Assembly: GCF_023721835.1 (NCBI RefSeq) | Contig: NZ_JAMKFE010000009.1 | Span: forward strand, 62,001 to 126,000 | Reading direction: 5' to 3' | Length of the DNA: 64,000 bases | From: Caldimonas mangrovi | GTDB taxonomy: Bacteria; Pseudomonadota; Gammaproteobacteria; Burkholderiales; Burkholderiaceae_C | Shown here: positions 38,347-47,245 of the stretch, piece after piece | Numbering within the stretch: position 1 is the first letter of the stretch | How the letters are laid out: each line of letters starts with the position of its first letter | The notes under the pieces: model-generated | Databases searched by the model: none | What the model saw: only the letters and a program-made list of their open reading frames with translations | What the model was told of the DNA's origin: nothing | Program-made: the position numbers and the translations under genes

Positions 38347-39363
38347 GTGGATGAGGGGGACCGGTGCCAGATACGGCTGAAAGTGACGACTGCCAACTAC
38401 CGCAGCCGGCGGGAAGCTGTCACGATTGAGACCTTTGCATACGTCCCGATCGCCGTGCTGCGGACCTCCTCTCCCGAACTCGTCACGCCTCCCGAATCGG
38501 CTCCCGCGGAGCCGTCGCGGGCGCAGCCGCACGACCCCGACTTTGTCGTCATCCGGGGCCGCCGCCTCGGCCTGCGCGAGTTGTTCGACCCGGGAGCCTT
38601 CACCGCAGCGCGTCAGGGCGAGTGGCGGCAGGCGATGGCGGCGGCCAAGCCTTTCCCGCACCTGGTGCTCGACCGGCTCTTCAATCCCGAGCTGCTGCGA
38701 CTGGTGCACGAAGAGTTCGACCTCTACGGACAGCGCCAGTGGCGTGTCGTTCACAGCCCGCAGGAAACCACTCACCGTTCGCTACCGCAGGCTGCACTGG
38801 GGCCGGCGTCCGAGTTGTACTTCGGCCTCGTCAACTCACGCTGGTTCGTGCAACTTCTGTCGGCGGTCTCCGGCGTCGACGACCTGATCACCGACCCGGG
38901 CCTCTACGGTGGCGGGCTCCACGAGACCCGCAAGGGCGGGCACTTCGGCATCCATCGCGATTTCGACCGCCATCCCTGTTCCGGTCTGGACAACGAAATG
39001 GTGTTCATCACCTATCTCAACGAAAACTGGAATCCGCTGTGGGGCGGCGCGCTGGAGCTGTGGGACGGGCAGGCGAAACGCTGCGTCAGTGCGGTAGAGC
39101 CGGTGTTCGGCCGGTCGGTGCTGCTGCGCCACGGAGCGGCGAGCTTTCATGGCCACCCGGCGCCACTGGACGTGCCGGACGGACGCAGCCGGCGCTCGGT
39201 GGCGTCTTACTACTATTCGTACAGCCTCGCGCGCCGCGCACGCGAGCATCGCAACACATCGGTGTTCCTGTTCAGCGAACGACACGCCCGCCTGAAGCAG
39301 GCGGCGAAACGGGCGACGCCACCCGCGGTGTGGGATGCCCTGCGCCGCCTGGTCGGTGGCTGA
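38347..39363 (+). CDS. 2OG-Fe(II) oxygenase family protein
   Basis: The protein of about 338 residues has a prolyl-4-hydroxylase-like double-stranded beta-helix. The iron ligands are visible as His203-x-Asp205 in GIHRDFD and a distal His (268 or 270) in SFHGHPAPL, followed by an Arg pair suited to 2-oxoglutarate binding. The segment FITYLNENWNPLWGGALELWD is characteristic of oxygenases in surface-sugar or phytanoyl-type clusters. The GTG start is uncertain because no ribosome binding site is clear; another GTG occurs at 38383. It ends three bases from the convergent moeA stop. Confidence 0.82.
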   Translation: MDEGDRCQIRLKVTTANYRSRREAVTIETFAYVPIAVLRTSSPELVTPPESAPAEPSRAQPHDPDFVVIRGRRLGLRELFDPGAFTAARQGEWRQAMAAAKPFPHLVLDRLFNPELLRLVHEEFDLYGQRQWRVVHSPQETTHRSLPQAALGPASELYFGLVNSRWFVQLLSAVSGVDDLITDPGLYGGGLHETRKGGHFGIHRDFDRHPCSGLDNEMVFITYLNENWNPLWGGALELWDGQAKRCVSAVEPVFGRSVLLRHGAASFHGHPAPLDVPDGRSRRSVASYYYSYSLARRAREHRNTSVFLFSERHARLKQAAKRATPPAVWDALRRLVGG

Positions 39364-39366
39364 GCG

Positions 39367-40668
39367 TCAGACCAGCCCTTCGAACGGCAGCACTTCGACC
39401 CAGTCGCCCGCTGCAACCGAGCCCTGCTCGTGGTGCAGTACCACGAGGCCGTTTGCCTCGGACATGGAGCGCAGAATGCCCGAGCCCTGCGAGCCAGTGA
39501 TGCGCACGCGCCAGTCGGTGCCGTCGCGCTCGACGACGCCACGCTGGTATTCGGTGCGGCCCGGCTTTTTGCGGATCGCTTCGACCGCGCGGGCACGCAG
39601 CAGCGGTAGAGGGGCCGATGCGGCGCCGCTCATCGCCAGTAGCGCATCGCGCACGAATGCATAGAACGTCACCATCACGGCCACCGGGTTGCCTGGCAGG
39701 CCGAACAGGACTGCTGATTTCGAGCCCGGCCCGCCGGTCGAGATGCGCCCGAAGGCCATCGGGCGGCCCGGGCGCATCGCGATCTTCCAGAACGCGACCT
39801 CGCCGAGCTGCTTCATGACCTGCTTGGTGTAGTCGGCTTCGCCGACCGAGACGCCGCCCGAGGTGATGATCGCGTCTGCACTGTCGGCCGCTTCCCGGAA
39901 CGCGGCTTCCAGGGCGTGCGCGTCGTCGCGCACGACGCCGAGGTCGAGCAGTTCGACCCCCAGCCGCTGGAGCATGCCGTGCAGGGTGTAGCGGTTGCTG
40001 TCGTAGACGCAGCCTGCGTCGAGCGGCTCACCTATGGAGCGCAGTTCGTCGCCGGTGGAGAAGAACGCGACGCGCAGGCGGCGCCACACCGGCACTTCGG
40101 CCTGGCCGAGTGATGCGAGCATACCCAGGTCGGCCGGGCGCAGCAGCTTGCCGCGCCGCAGGGCCGGTTGCCCGAGCGCGAGATCCTCGCCGCGCAGGCG
40201 ACGGTTGTCGCCGGTGCGCACGGCACCCGCCGGGATGACGACCTGGTCGCCTTCGAGCGCGGTGAATTCCTGCGGCACCACGGTATCCAGACCGACGGGC
40301 ATCACGGCGCCGGTCATGATGCGCACGCATTCGCCAGGGCCGGCCGCACCGGCGAACTGCTGGCCCGCGAGCCCGCTGCCGGCGATCCGCAGGCGCGTCG
40401 GGCCATCGCTTGCCAGCTCGGCGCCGCGCAGCGCATAGCCGTCCATGGCCGAGTTGTCGTGGGACGGCACGTCGATCGGTGAGACCACGTCCGCTGCCAG
40501 CGAGCGGCCGAGCGCCGCGCGCAGCGCGACCTTCTCGACCGTCCGGACGCGCGGCACGAAACGGGCGATGAACTCCTGCGCCTGCGCCACCGGCAGCGCG
40601 CTCGGGTCGTAGCCGCTCAGGCAGGAGGCCACCTGCTGCAGGGATGGCGGAAGCAGTCGCTCGCTCAT
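39367..40668 (-). CDS. moeA: Molybdopterin molybdotransferase MoeA
   Basis: MoeA inserts molybdate into adenylylated molybdopterin. The 433-residue protein shows DVPSHDNSAMDGYALR, the GECVRIMTGAVMP segment, the VYDSNRYTLHGML region, TSGGVSVGEADYTKQVM and FGLPGNPVAVMVTFYAFV, all conserved in MoeA. It is the last gene of moaA-mobA-GNAT-moeA, overlapping the GNAT gene by four bases. Its product is needed by SoxC encoded at 50.2 kb. Confidence 0.96.
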   Translation of the reverse strand: MSERLLPPSLQQVASCLSGYDPSALPVAQAQEFIARFVPRVRTVEKVALRAALGRSLAADVVSPIDVPSHDNSAMDGYALRGAELASDGPTRLRIAGSGLAGQQFAGAAGPGECVRIMTGAVMPVGLDTVVPQEFTALEGDQVVIPAGAVRTGDNRRLRGEDLALGQPALRRGKLLRPADLGMLASLGQAEVPVWRRLRVAFFSTGDELRSIGEPLDAGCVYDSNRYTLHGMLQRLGVELLDLGVVRDDAHALEAAFREAADSADAIITSGGVSVGEADYTKQVMKQLGEVAFWKIAMRPGRPMAFGRISTGGPGSKSAVLFGLPGNPVAVMVTFYAFVRDALLAMSGAASAPLPLLRARAVEAIRKKPGRTEYQRGVVERDGTDWRVRITGSQGSGILRSMSEANGLVVLHHEQGSVAAGDWVEVLPFEGLV

Positions 40669-41204
40669 AGCTCGAGCAGCATGTGCGCCTTGTCGAAGTA
40701 GCGCACGCGTGGGCCGGTCTCGATGCGGATCGCGCGCGGCAGCAGGCCGTACATGCGAAAGCCGGCGCGCTCGTACATGCGCACGGTGCGTTCGTTCGAG
40801 GCGGTCACCGTCAGCACCAGCATCTCCAGGCCTTCGGCCTGCCGAGCCAGCCCGATGCAGGCGCCCAGCAACTGCCGGCCGATGCCCTGGCGCGTGTGTC
40901 GTTCACGCACGTACATCCCGACGATGTTGGCGCGGTGACGCACCTTGGGCATCAGCTCGCGCTCGCAGGCCACGCTGCCGGCGAGTTCATTGCCAGACCA
41001 GGCGCCGAGCAGGAAGGTACCGCCCATGGCCTCGGACCAGCCGAGCCGGCCGAGATAGCTTTCCGGCGAGCGAATGCGCTCGGTGCGCGGGTCGGAGGTG
41101 AAGGATTCCGGATGGCGTTCCAACGCCTCGTCGCGCAGCGCCTTGTAGGCCGGCAGGTCCTGCGGTTCCAGGCGGCGAATCAGCGCAGGGGCCGTGTCAG
41201 TCAT
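40665..41204 (-). CDS. GNAT family N-acetyltransferase
   Basis: The 179-residue protein is a single GNAT domain: the [20 protein letters not shown] start, the acetyl-CoA loop [14 protein letters not shown] and the ending [19 protein letters not shown]. Its acceptor is unknown. It sits inside the molybdenum-cofactor operon, overlapping mobA by eight bases and moeA by four, so it is translated with them. ATG 41204 is chosen because the upstream extension lies within mobA and does not match the family. Confidence 0.88.
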   Translation of the reverse strand: MTDTAPALIRRLEPQDLPAYKALRDEALERHPESFTSDPRTERIRSPESYLGRLGWSEAMGGTFLLGAWSGNELAGSVACERELMPKVRHRANIVGMYVRERHTRQGIGRQLLGACIGLARQAEGLEMLVLTVTASNERTVRMYERAGFRMYGLLPRAIRIETGPRVRYFDKAHMLLEL

Positions 41205-41790
41205 GCGAGGCTTCGAGTTGCCGGAGCTCTTCCAGCGTGTTGGCGTTGAAGAAAGCAGACTCATCGTCGAAAGGCACCTCGATGCAACGGTGTTGGGCGG
41301 TCCAGTGGTCGATCTTGCGCCCGCCGCCTTGCGTGTAGCGGACCAGGCTTTCCATCAGTGAGCTTTTCATCAGGCAGAACACCGGCTGTACCTGCCCGCC
41401 GGTGCATGCCATTGCGATCTCGGCGTCAGCGGTTTCGAGCGCCTGGGCAAGCTGTGCGACCAGCGTGGGCGGAAACAGCGGCGTATCGCACGGCACCGTG
41501 ACAAGATAGGGCGTCTCGCAGTGCTCGAAGCCGGTCAGGAAGCCGGCCAGTGGCCCGGCGAAGTCGGGCAGGGCGTCGGGCCAGACCGGCGCACCGAAGG
41601 ATTCATACGCACCGAGGTTGCGGTTGGCGTTGATCATCACGTTGCCGACCTGGGGGCCGAGCCGCAGCATCGCCTGCAGCGCGAGCGGCAGGCCGCGGAA
41701 GTTCTGCAGCCCCTTGTCGACGCCGCCCATGCGGCTTCCGCGCCCGCCCGCCAGGACCAGGCCGCTGATTTGTTCGGATGAAATCGTCAT
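41197..41790 (-). CDS. mobA: Molybdenum cofactor guanylyltransferase MobA
   Basis: MobA attaches GMP to Mo-molybdopterin, giving the MGD form used by DMSO-reductase-family enzymes. The 197-residue protein starts with the nucleotide-binding [17 protein letters not shown] and continues with [21 protein letters not shown] and VPCDTPLFP, all typical of MobA. An AAGGA ribosome binding site precedes the ATG. SoxC is expected to use the plain Mo-molybdopterin form, so MobA serves other enzymes outside the window. Confidence 0.94.
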   Translation of the reverse strand: MTISSEQISGLVLAGGRGSRMGGVDKGLQNFRGLPLALQAMLRLGPQVGNVMINANRNLGAYESFGAPVWPDALPDFAGPLAGFLTGFEHCETPYLVTVPCDTPLFPPTLVAQLAQALETADAEIAMACTGGQVQPVFCLMKSSLMESLVRYTQGGGRKIDHWTAQHRCIEVPFDDESAFFNANTLEELRQLEASHD

Positions 41791-41823
41791 GCACGGTCCT
41801 TCTGGAACGGGTCGAGGCAGGCG

Positions 41824-42939
41824 CTAGCCTCCGATGTAGTGCATCTCGACGCGACGCTGCCCTTCGGAGGCATCGGGCTGCATCGCGCCCCGCAACTCGG
41901 AATAGCGGTCGTCGCGGCCCTGCCAGATCAGGCCGATGGCGCCGGCGATCTGCTCGTCGGAATAGCTGCCGCGCAGCAGCGCGCGCAGGTCGTGGCCGCG
42001 GCTCGCGAACAGGCACAGGAACAGCTTGCCTTCGGTCGACAGTCGCGCGCGGTTGCAGTCGTGGCAGAAGGCCTGCGTGACGCTGGAGATCACTCCGATC
42101 TCGCCGGTACCGTCGAGGTAGCGCCAGCGCTCGGCGGTTTCGCCCGGCTGGCTTGCGTCGAGCGGTGCCAGCGGCATCTCGGCATGGATGCGCTCGATCA
42201 CTGCGGCAGAGGGCAGCACCTCGTCCATGCGCCAGCCGTTGGAGGCACCGACATCCATGTACTCGATGAAACGCAGCACGACCGGGGTGCCGCGAAAGTG
42301 GCGCGCCATCGGCAGGATTTCATGGTCGTTGGTGCCGCGCTTGACCACCATGTTGACCTTGATCGGTCCCAGTCCGACACGCGCGGCCTGCTCGATGCCG
42401 CGCAGCACGTCGGCGACCGGGAAGTCGACATCGTTCATGCGGCGGAAGATCGCGTCGTCCATTGCGTCCAGGCTGACCGTGACGCGGCGCAGGCCGGCGT
42501 CCTTCAACGCCTGCGCCTTGCGCTCGAGCAGCGAGCCGTTGGTGGTGAGTGTCAGGTCGAGCGGCTCGCCATCCGGTGTGCGCAGCGGTGCCAGCATCTC
42601 GATCAGGCGCTCGACGTTCTTGCGCAGCAGCGGCTCGCCGCCGGTCAACCGGATCTTGCGCACGCCGTGCGCAACGAACAGCCGCGTGACGCGGGTCAGT
42701 TCCTCAAAGCTGAGCAGCGAACTGTGGGGCAGGAAGTGGTAGTCCTTGTCGAACACTTCCTTGGGCATGCAGTAGCTGCAACGGAAGTTGCAGCGGTCGG
42801 TCACCGAGATGCGCAGATCGCGCAGCGGCCGGCCCAGGCGGTCGGACAACAGGCCGTTCGGGCGAGCGGGCGAAGCCGGCACCACCGGCACGCTCGCCGC
42901 GTACCGGTGGTCCGCCAGGGGGATGACTTTCTCGGCCAT
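41824..42939 (-). CDS. moaA: GTP 3',8-cyclase MoaA
   Basis: This radical SAM enzyme starts molybdopterin synthesis from GTP. The 371-residue protein has the N-terminal cluster motif [10 protein letters not shown], the SAM-binding [11 protein letters not shown], and the C-terminal cluster cysteines in [21 protein letters not shown]. It ends in a double glycine (YIGG), matching the GG tail essential in MoaA. It is the first gene of the Moco operon; mobA follows after 33 bases. Confidence 0.97.
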   Translation of the reverse strand: MAEKVIPLADHRYAASVPVVPASPARPNGLLSDRLGRPLRDLRISVTDRCNFRCSYCMPKEVFDKDYHFLPHSSLLSFEELTRVTRLFVAHGVRKIRLTGGEPLLRKNVERLIEMLAPLRTPDGEPLDLTLTTNGSLLERKAQALKDAGLRRVTVSLDAMDDAIFRRMNDVDFPVADVLRGIEQAARVGLGPIKVNMVVKRGTNDHEILPMARHFRGTPVVLRFIEYMDVGASNGWRMDEVLPSAAVIERIHAEMPLAPLDASQPGETAERWRYLDGTGEIGVISSVTQAFCHDCNRARLSTEGKLFLCLFASRGHDLRALLRGSYSDEQIAGAIGLIWQGRDDRYSELRGAMQPDASEGQRRVEMHYIGG

Positions 42940-43028
42940 CCGGCGATTGTGCCCCGACCGGCGTGCGCATGAACACGGCAGGGCCGTAAAGCCGCGCCGG
43001 ACAAGGCGGTGCGGCCGGGCCGCGTGGC

Positions 43029-43685
43029 TCAGGGTTGATGCAGATCAATGGCCGGTGACGCAACCGCTGCCGCCTCGGTGGAGGCCGGCGACTCGGCCAG
43101 GGTGGCAGGCCGGCGCGCGCCTGTGTAGCGCTTGGTCCAGTAGGCCATGCGCATGTCTTCGATCCGCACTTCAGCACCGGTGCGCGGCGAGTGGATGAAC
43201 TTGCCGTCGCCGACGTAGATGCCGACGTGCGAAAAGGTGCGCCGCAGCGTGTTGAAGAACACTAGATCGCCGGGCTGGAGTTCGTCGCGCTTGACCGAGA
43301 ACAGGCCCGGCGCGTGGGCCTGCTCGTCGACGCGGCGAGGCAGTACCAGGCCGAGGCTCATCTCGAAAATGTGGCGCGTGAAACCGCTGCAGTCGAAGCC
43401 TTCCTCGGCGGAGTCGCCGCCGCGGCGATAGGGCACCCCCAGGAAGTTCATCGCCGTCATCACCATCTCGGAGGCGCGGTCGCGCACCTTCGACAACAGG
43501 CCCGGCTGGCCCTCGGCGGGTGAGGTCTGCGGGCCGGACACCCACCCGCGCGTTTGCAACAGCTCGGTCACCGGATCGGCCGGCGCGCCGGGCGATGCGC
43601 AGGCAGGCACCGACAGCGCGATGAGCAGGCAGAGGAACCAGCGGGGGAGCATCAGGGCGGCGCAGCGCGGCATGGCCGCGACCAT
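43029..43685 (-). CDS. C40 family (NlpC/P60) peptidase, probable lipoprotein
   Basis: The 218-residue protein has an N-terminal hydrophobic signal ending in LSVPAC, a plausible lipobox. Its NlpC/P60 domain (about 75-180) carries the catalytic Cys in [12 protein letters not shown], the His in [17 protein letters not shown] and nearby polar residues. Such enzymes cut peptidoglycan stem peptides. The start may be ATG 43685 or 43673; neither has a clear ribosome binding site. It is a single gene between moaA (same strand) and prpE (divergent). Confidence 0.88.
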   Translation of the reverse strand: MVAAMPRCAALMLPRWFLCLLIALSVPACASPGAPADPVTELLQTRGWVSGPQTSPAEGQPGLLSKVRDRASEMVMTAMNFLGVPYRRGGDSAEEGFDCSGFTRHIFEMSLGLVLPRRVDEQAHAPGLFSVKRDELQPGDLVFFNTLRRTFSHVGIYVGDGKFIHSPRTGAEVRIEDMRMAYWTKRYTGARRPATLAESPASTEAAAVASPAIDLHQP

Positions 43686-43895
43686 AGACGACCGCCCGTG
43701 TGGCGTCAATGGAAAAATCCCGCAATGACAAGAGCTTAGGCGGGCTTCGTCGAAACGGCTTGCACATTCCGGGCGAGGGTTGCCCCCCTTGGAGCGGCCA
43801 ACGTACGGTTCGACCATCAGGCTTTGCAGCAGCGTCGACGTGCAGCGCTTCGTCAGCACGGCGTCAGTTCCCCGGCCTTCAATGCGTGCATTGGC

Positions 43896-43915
43896 TCTTG
43901 TATAAGACATAAGAC
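43896..43915. promoter_or_regulatory. ATAAGAC repeat motif upstream of prpE
   Basis: Two adjacent ATAAGAC heptamers (43902-43908 and 43909-43915) overlap an imperfect palindrome TCTTGTATAAGA (43896-43907). They lie 32 bases before the prpE start, a position suited to a transcription factor site. The regulator is not identified. Confidence 0.4.
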
Positions 43916-43947
43916 TGTCCAGCCATGCGCAGCAAGGAGACAACGGC

Positions 43948-45843
43948 ATGCGTTACGAGGATTTCTACCGGCGCTCGATCCACGACCGCGACGGCTTCTG
44001 GGCCGAACAGGCCGCGTTGATCGACTGGCAGACGCCGCCGCAGACCATCTGCGACTACAGCAACCCGCCGTTCGCGCGCTGGTTCGTCGGCGGGCGCACC
44101 AACCTCTGTCACAACGCGGTCGACCGCCACCTGCACGAACGGGCTGACCAGAACGCGCTGATCTACGTTTCCACCGAAACCGGCGAAGAGTGCACCTACA
44201 GTTTCCGGGAACTTCATGCGGAGGTGCAACGCATGGCGGCGGCACTGCAATCGCTCGGCGTGGGGCGCGGCGACCGTGTGCTGATTTACATGCCGATGGT
44301 GCCGCAGGCCGTGTTTGCGATGCTGGCCTGCGTGCGCATCGGTGCGATCCACTCGGTCGTGTTCGGCGGTTTTGCCAGCGTCAGCCTGGCCAGCCGCATC
44401 GACGACGCGAGGCCTGTCGTGATCGTCAGCGCCGATGCCGGCAGCCGCGGCGGCAAGGTGGTGGCCTACAAGCCGCTGCTCGACGAAGCCATGCGGTTGG
44501 CGCAGCACCAGCCGTCGCGCGTGCTGCTGGTCGACCGGGGCCTGGCGCCGATGATTCGCGTCGAAGGTCGCGACATCGACTATGCGACGTTACGCGAGCG
44601 GCACCTGGACGCCAGCGTGCCGTGCGAGTGGGTGGAGTCCGGTCACCCGAGCTACACCCTCTACACGAGCGGCACCACCGGCCGGCCCAAGGGCGTGCAG
44701 CGCGACACCGGCGGCTACGCGGTGGCGCTCGCCGCCAGCATACGTCACATCTTCTGCGGCAACCCCGGCGAGACGTATTTCTCCACCAGTGACATCGGCT
44801 GGGTCGTCGGCCACAGCTACATCGTCTATGGGCCGCTGCTGGCCGGCATGGCCACGCTGCTCTACGAGGGCCTGCCGATCCGGCCCGATGCCGGCATCTG
44901 GTGGAGCCTGGTCGAGAAGTACCAGGTGACGGTGATGTTCAGCGCCCCGACCGCGGTGCGGGTGCTGAAGAAGCAGGACCCGGCCTGGCTCTCGAAATAC
45001 GACCTGTCGTCGCTGCGCGCGCTGTTCCTGGCCGGTGAACCGCTCGATGAGCCGACTGCCAAATGGATTGCCGACGGCCTGGGCCGGCCGATCGTCGACA
45101 ACTACTGGCAAACCGAGACGGGGTGGCCGATCCTCACCGTCGCCAACGGCGTCGAGCCACGCGGCAGCAAGTTCGGTTCGCCCGGGGTACCGATGTACGG
45201 CTACGACGTGAAGCTGCTGCACGAAGGCACCGGCGAGGAACTGACCAGTCCCGGCCAGAAGGGCGTGGTCGCGCTCGAGGGGCCGCTGCCGCCCGGCTGC
45301 ATGCAGACCGTCTGGGGTGACGACGCCCGCTTCGTCAGCACCTACTGGAACAGCTTCCCCGGTCGCATGGCCTACAGCACTTTCGACTGGGGCGTACGCG
45401 ACGAGGACGGTTACTACTTCATCCTCGGTCGCACCGACGACGTGATCAACGTGGCCGGCCACCGGCTCGGCACACGCGAGATCGAGGAGAGCATCTCCAG
45501 CCACCCCCATGTCGCCGAGGTGGCGGTCGTCGGCGTGGCCGACGCGCTGAAGGGACAGGTTGCAATGGCCTTTGCGGTGCCGAAGGACGCCGCGTCGGTT
45601 GCGACACCCGAGCAGCAACTGAAGCTCGAGGGCGAGATCATGAAGGTTGTCGACGCGCAGCTCGGGGCGGTCGGTCGACCGGCGCGCGTGAGATTCGTCA
45701 CGGTCTTGCCGAAGACGCGTTCGGGGAAGTTGCTGCGCCGCGCCATCCAGGCCGTGTGCGAACACCGCGATCCGGGTGACTTGACCACGATCGAAGACCC
45801 CTTGGCGCTGGAGCAGATCAAGGCGTTGGTGAGCCCTGCCTGA
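43948..45843 (+). CDS. prpE: Propionate-CoA ligase PrpE
   Basis: The 631-residue enzyme activates propionate to propionyl-CoA through an adenylate. It shows the acetyl-CoA synthetase N-terminal domain (FWAEQAALIDWQTPP, PFARWFVGGRTNLCHNAVDRHL, diagnostic of the PrpE branch), the P-loop YTSGTTGRPKGVQRDTGG, DNYWQTETGWP and the catalytic lysine in RSGKLLRRAIQ. AAGGAG sits before the ATG. No other prp genes are in the window, so it is a separate transcription unit. Confidence 0.93.
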   Translation: MRYEDFYRRSIHDRDGFWAEQAALIDWQTPPQTICDYSNPPFARWFVGGRTNLCHNAVDRHLHERADQNALIYVSTETGEECTYSFRELHAEVQRMAAALQSLGVGRGDRVLIYMPMVPQAVFAMLACVRIGAIHSVVFGGFASVSLASRIDDARPVVIVSADAGSRGGKVVAYKPLLDEAMRLAQHQPSRVLLVDRGLAPMIRVEGRDIDYATLRERHLDASVPCEWVESGHPSYTLYTSGTTGRPKGVQRDTGGYAVALAASIRHIFCGNPGETYFSTSDIGWVVGHSYIVYGPLLAGMATLLYEGLPIRPDAGIWWSLVEKYQVTVMFSAPTAVRVLKKQDPAWLSKYDLSSLRALFLAGEPLDEPTAKWIADGLGRPIVDNYWQTETGWPILTVANGVEPRGSKFGSPGVPMYGYDVKLLHEGTGEELTSPGQKGVVALEGPLPPGCMQTVWGDDARFVSTYWNSFPGRMAYSTFDWGVRDEDGYYFILGRTDDVINVAGHRLGTREIEESISSHPHVAEVAVVGVADALKGQVAMAFAVPKDAASVATPEQQLKLEGEIMKVVDAQLGAVGRPARVRFVTVLPKTRSGKLLRRAIQAVCEHRDPGDLTTIEDPLALEQIKALVSPA

Positions 45844-45890
45844 GTTCGCCGGCGGCCGCACCTGTGCTTTTTGACGGGGGGTGGTCGCAC

Positions 45891-45917
45891 TTAAGATCAT
45901 CAGGGACCTGCCGAAGA
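45891..45917 (+). promoter_or_regulatory. Sigma-28 (FliA)-like promoter before the c-di-GMP operon
   Basis: TTAAGATC and GCCGAAGA are separated by exactly 11 bases. Compared with the flagellar sigma consensus TAAAGTTT-N11-GCCGATAA, five of eight and six of eight positions agree, including the GCCGA core. Confidence 0.4.
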
Positions 45918-45926
45918 CCTGGGAGG

Positions 45927-45948
45927 CCGGTTACATCCACGTAACCGG
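45927..45948 (+). promoter_or_regulatory. 5' leader hairpin of the HD-GYP gene
   Basis: CCGGTTAC (45927-45934) and GTAACCGG (45941-45948) form a perfect 8-base stem with a 6-base loop. It ends ten bases before the chosen start codon and could modulate translation. Confidence 0.5.
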
Positions 45949-45958
45949 TCGACCAGGG

Positions 45959-47245
45959 ATGAATGAAGGCAAGAACACCCAATTCGTGACGGTTCAGGAG
46001 CTTCGGGTCGGCATGCATGTGCATCTCGATCTGGGGTGGCTCGACCATCCGTTCGCGCTGAACAGCTTTCGCATCGGCTCGCCCGACCAGATCGAGACGC
46101 TGCGCAGCCTGGGCGTGGTGCGAGTGCGCTGGGATCCGGAGCGCAGCGACACGGCGGTGCTGGCCGCCCTGACCGCCCCGCCGAAGCCCGTGTACCAGAT
46201 GACGCCGGCTGAAGTGGCCGAGGCCGAGCAGCGCCGCCTGCGGCGTGAGCAGCTGGCGGCTCAGAACGCAAGCCTGGCGCAGTGTGAACGGCAGTATGCC
46301 CAGGCGAACCGCACCTTCAAGCAACTGGCCGAGCAGGTGCATGCGCAGCCGCTGGAATCGCGCGAGAAATCGCAGGCACTGATCGACGGGTTTCTCGAAG
46401 CTCTGGCCGGCAAGCACGAGACCTGCATCCGCCTGCTGACGGAGGTGGCGGGTGACCGCGCGTCTTTCCACAGCGTCAATGTCACGGTCATCTCGATGCT
46501 GCTGGGCCGCGCCGCCGGCCTGTCGGAGCAGGACCTGTCGGATCTGGGCATAGGCGCCCTGCTGCACGATATCGGCAAGGTCGACCTGCCAGATCGCGTG
46601 CGCTGGAAGGACGAGCACTTCACGGTGGCCGAGATCCAGTTCTACCAGGAGCATGTGGCGCATGGCGTGAACCTGGCGCGCAAGATGCAACTCGGCGTCG
46701 GCGCGGCGCAGGTGATCGCACAGCACCACGAACACGTCGACGGCACCGGCTTCCCGCAGCGCCTGTCGGCAGAACGCATCAGCATGCCGGCGCGCATCGT
46801 GGCGCTGGTCAACCGATACGACAACCTGTGCAACCCGCAGAACCCCGCCAAGGCGCTGACACCGCACGAAGCGCTGTCGCTGATGTTTGCGCAGATGAAA
46901 TCGCGCTTCGACGCGGCGATGCTCAGCGCTTTCATCCGCATGATGGGCGTGTACCCGCCGGGCTCCGTGGTGCAGTTGACCGACGAGCGCTACGCGCTGG
47001 TGGTGTCGGTGAATTCGGCGCGTCCGTTGAAACCGCGCGTGGTGGTGCATGACGCGCGTGTGCCGCGCGAGGAGGCGCTGATCGTCGACCTCGAGGACGA
47101 ACCGCAGCTCGGCATCCGCCGCAGCCTGAAGCCGCTGCAGCTGCCCAAGGCATCCCTCGACTATCTTTCGCCGCGCCAGCGGGTGTGCTACTTCTTCGAA
47201 CGCGCCCGTGAAAGCGCTGCCGAGGGCGACGGGCTGGCTGCATGA
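45959..47245 (+). CDS. HD-GYP domain cyclic-di-GMP phosphodiesterase with DUF3391
   Basis: The 428-residue protein starts with a DUF3391 region (ELRVGMHVHLDLGWLDHPF), followed by a coiled helical part and an HD-GYP domain. The metal site is present as LLHDIGKVDLPD and QHHEHVDGTGFP; the GYP triplet reads GFP, a common variant. It should hydrolyse c-di-GMP. I prefer ATG 45959 to GTG 45881 because a promoter-like sequence and hairpin lie between them, though no strong ribosome binding site is seen. It overlaps the next gene by four bases (ATGA). Confidence 0.9.
   Translation: MNEGKNTQFVTVQELRVGMHVHLDLGWLDHPFALNSFRIGSPDQIETLRSLGVVRVRWDPERSDTAVLAALTAPPKPVYQMTPAEVAEAEQRRLRREQLAAQNASLAQCERQYAQANRTFKQLAEQVHAQPLESREKSQALIDGFLEALAGKHETCIRLLTEVAGDRASFHSVNVTVISMLLGRAAGLSEQDLSDLGIGALLHDIGKVDLPDRVRWKDEHFTVAEIQFYQEHVAHGVNLARKMQLGVGAAQVIAQHHEHVDGTGFPQRLSAERISMPARIVALVNRYDNLCNPQNPAKALTPHEALSLMFAQMKSRFDAAMLSAFIRMMGVYPPGSVVQLTDERYALVVSVNSARPLKPRVVVHDARVPREEALIVDLEDEPQLGIRRSLKPLQLPKASLDYLSPRQRVCYFFERARESAAEGDGLAA

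Noticed and set aside
45844-45880. A terminator behind prpE near a CTTTTTG stretch
   Set aside because: The preceding GC-rich bases do not form a convincing stem ending at the T-run.
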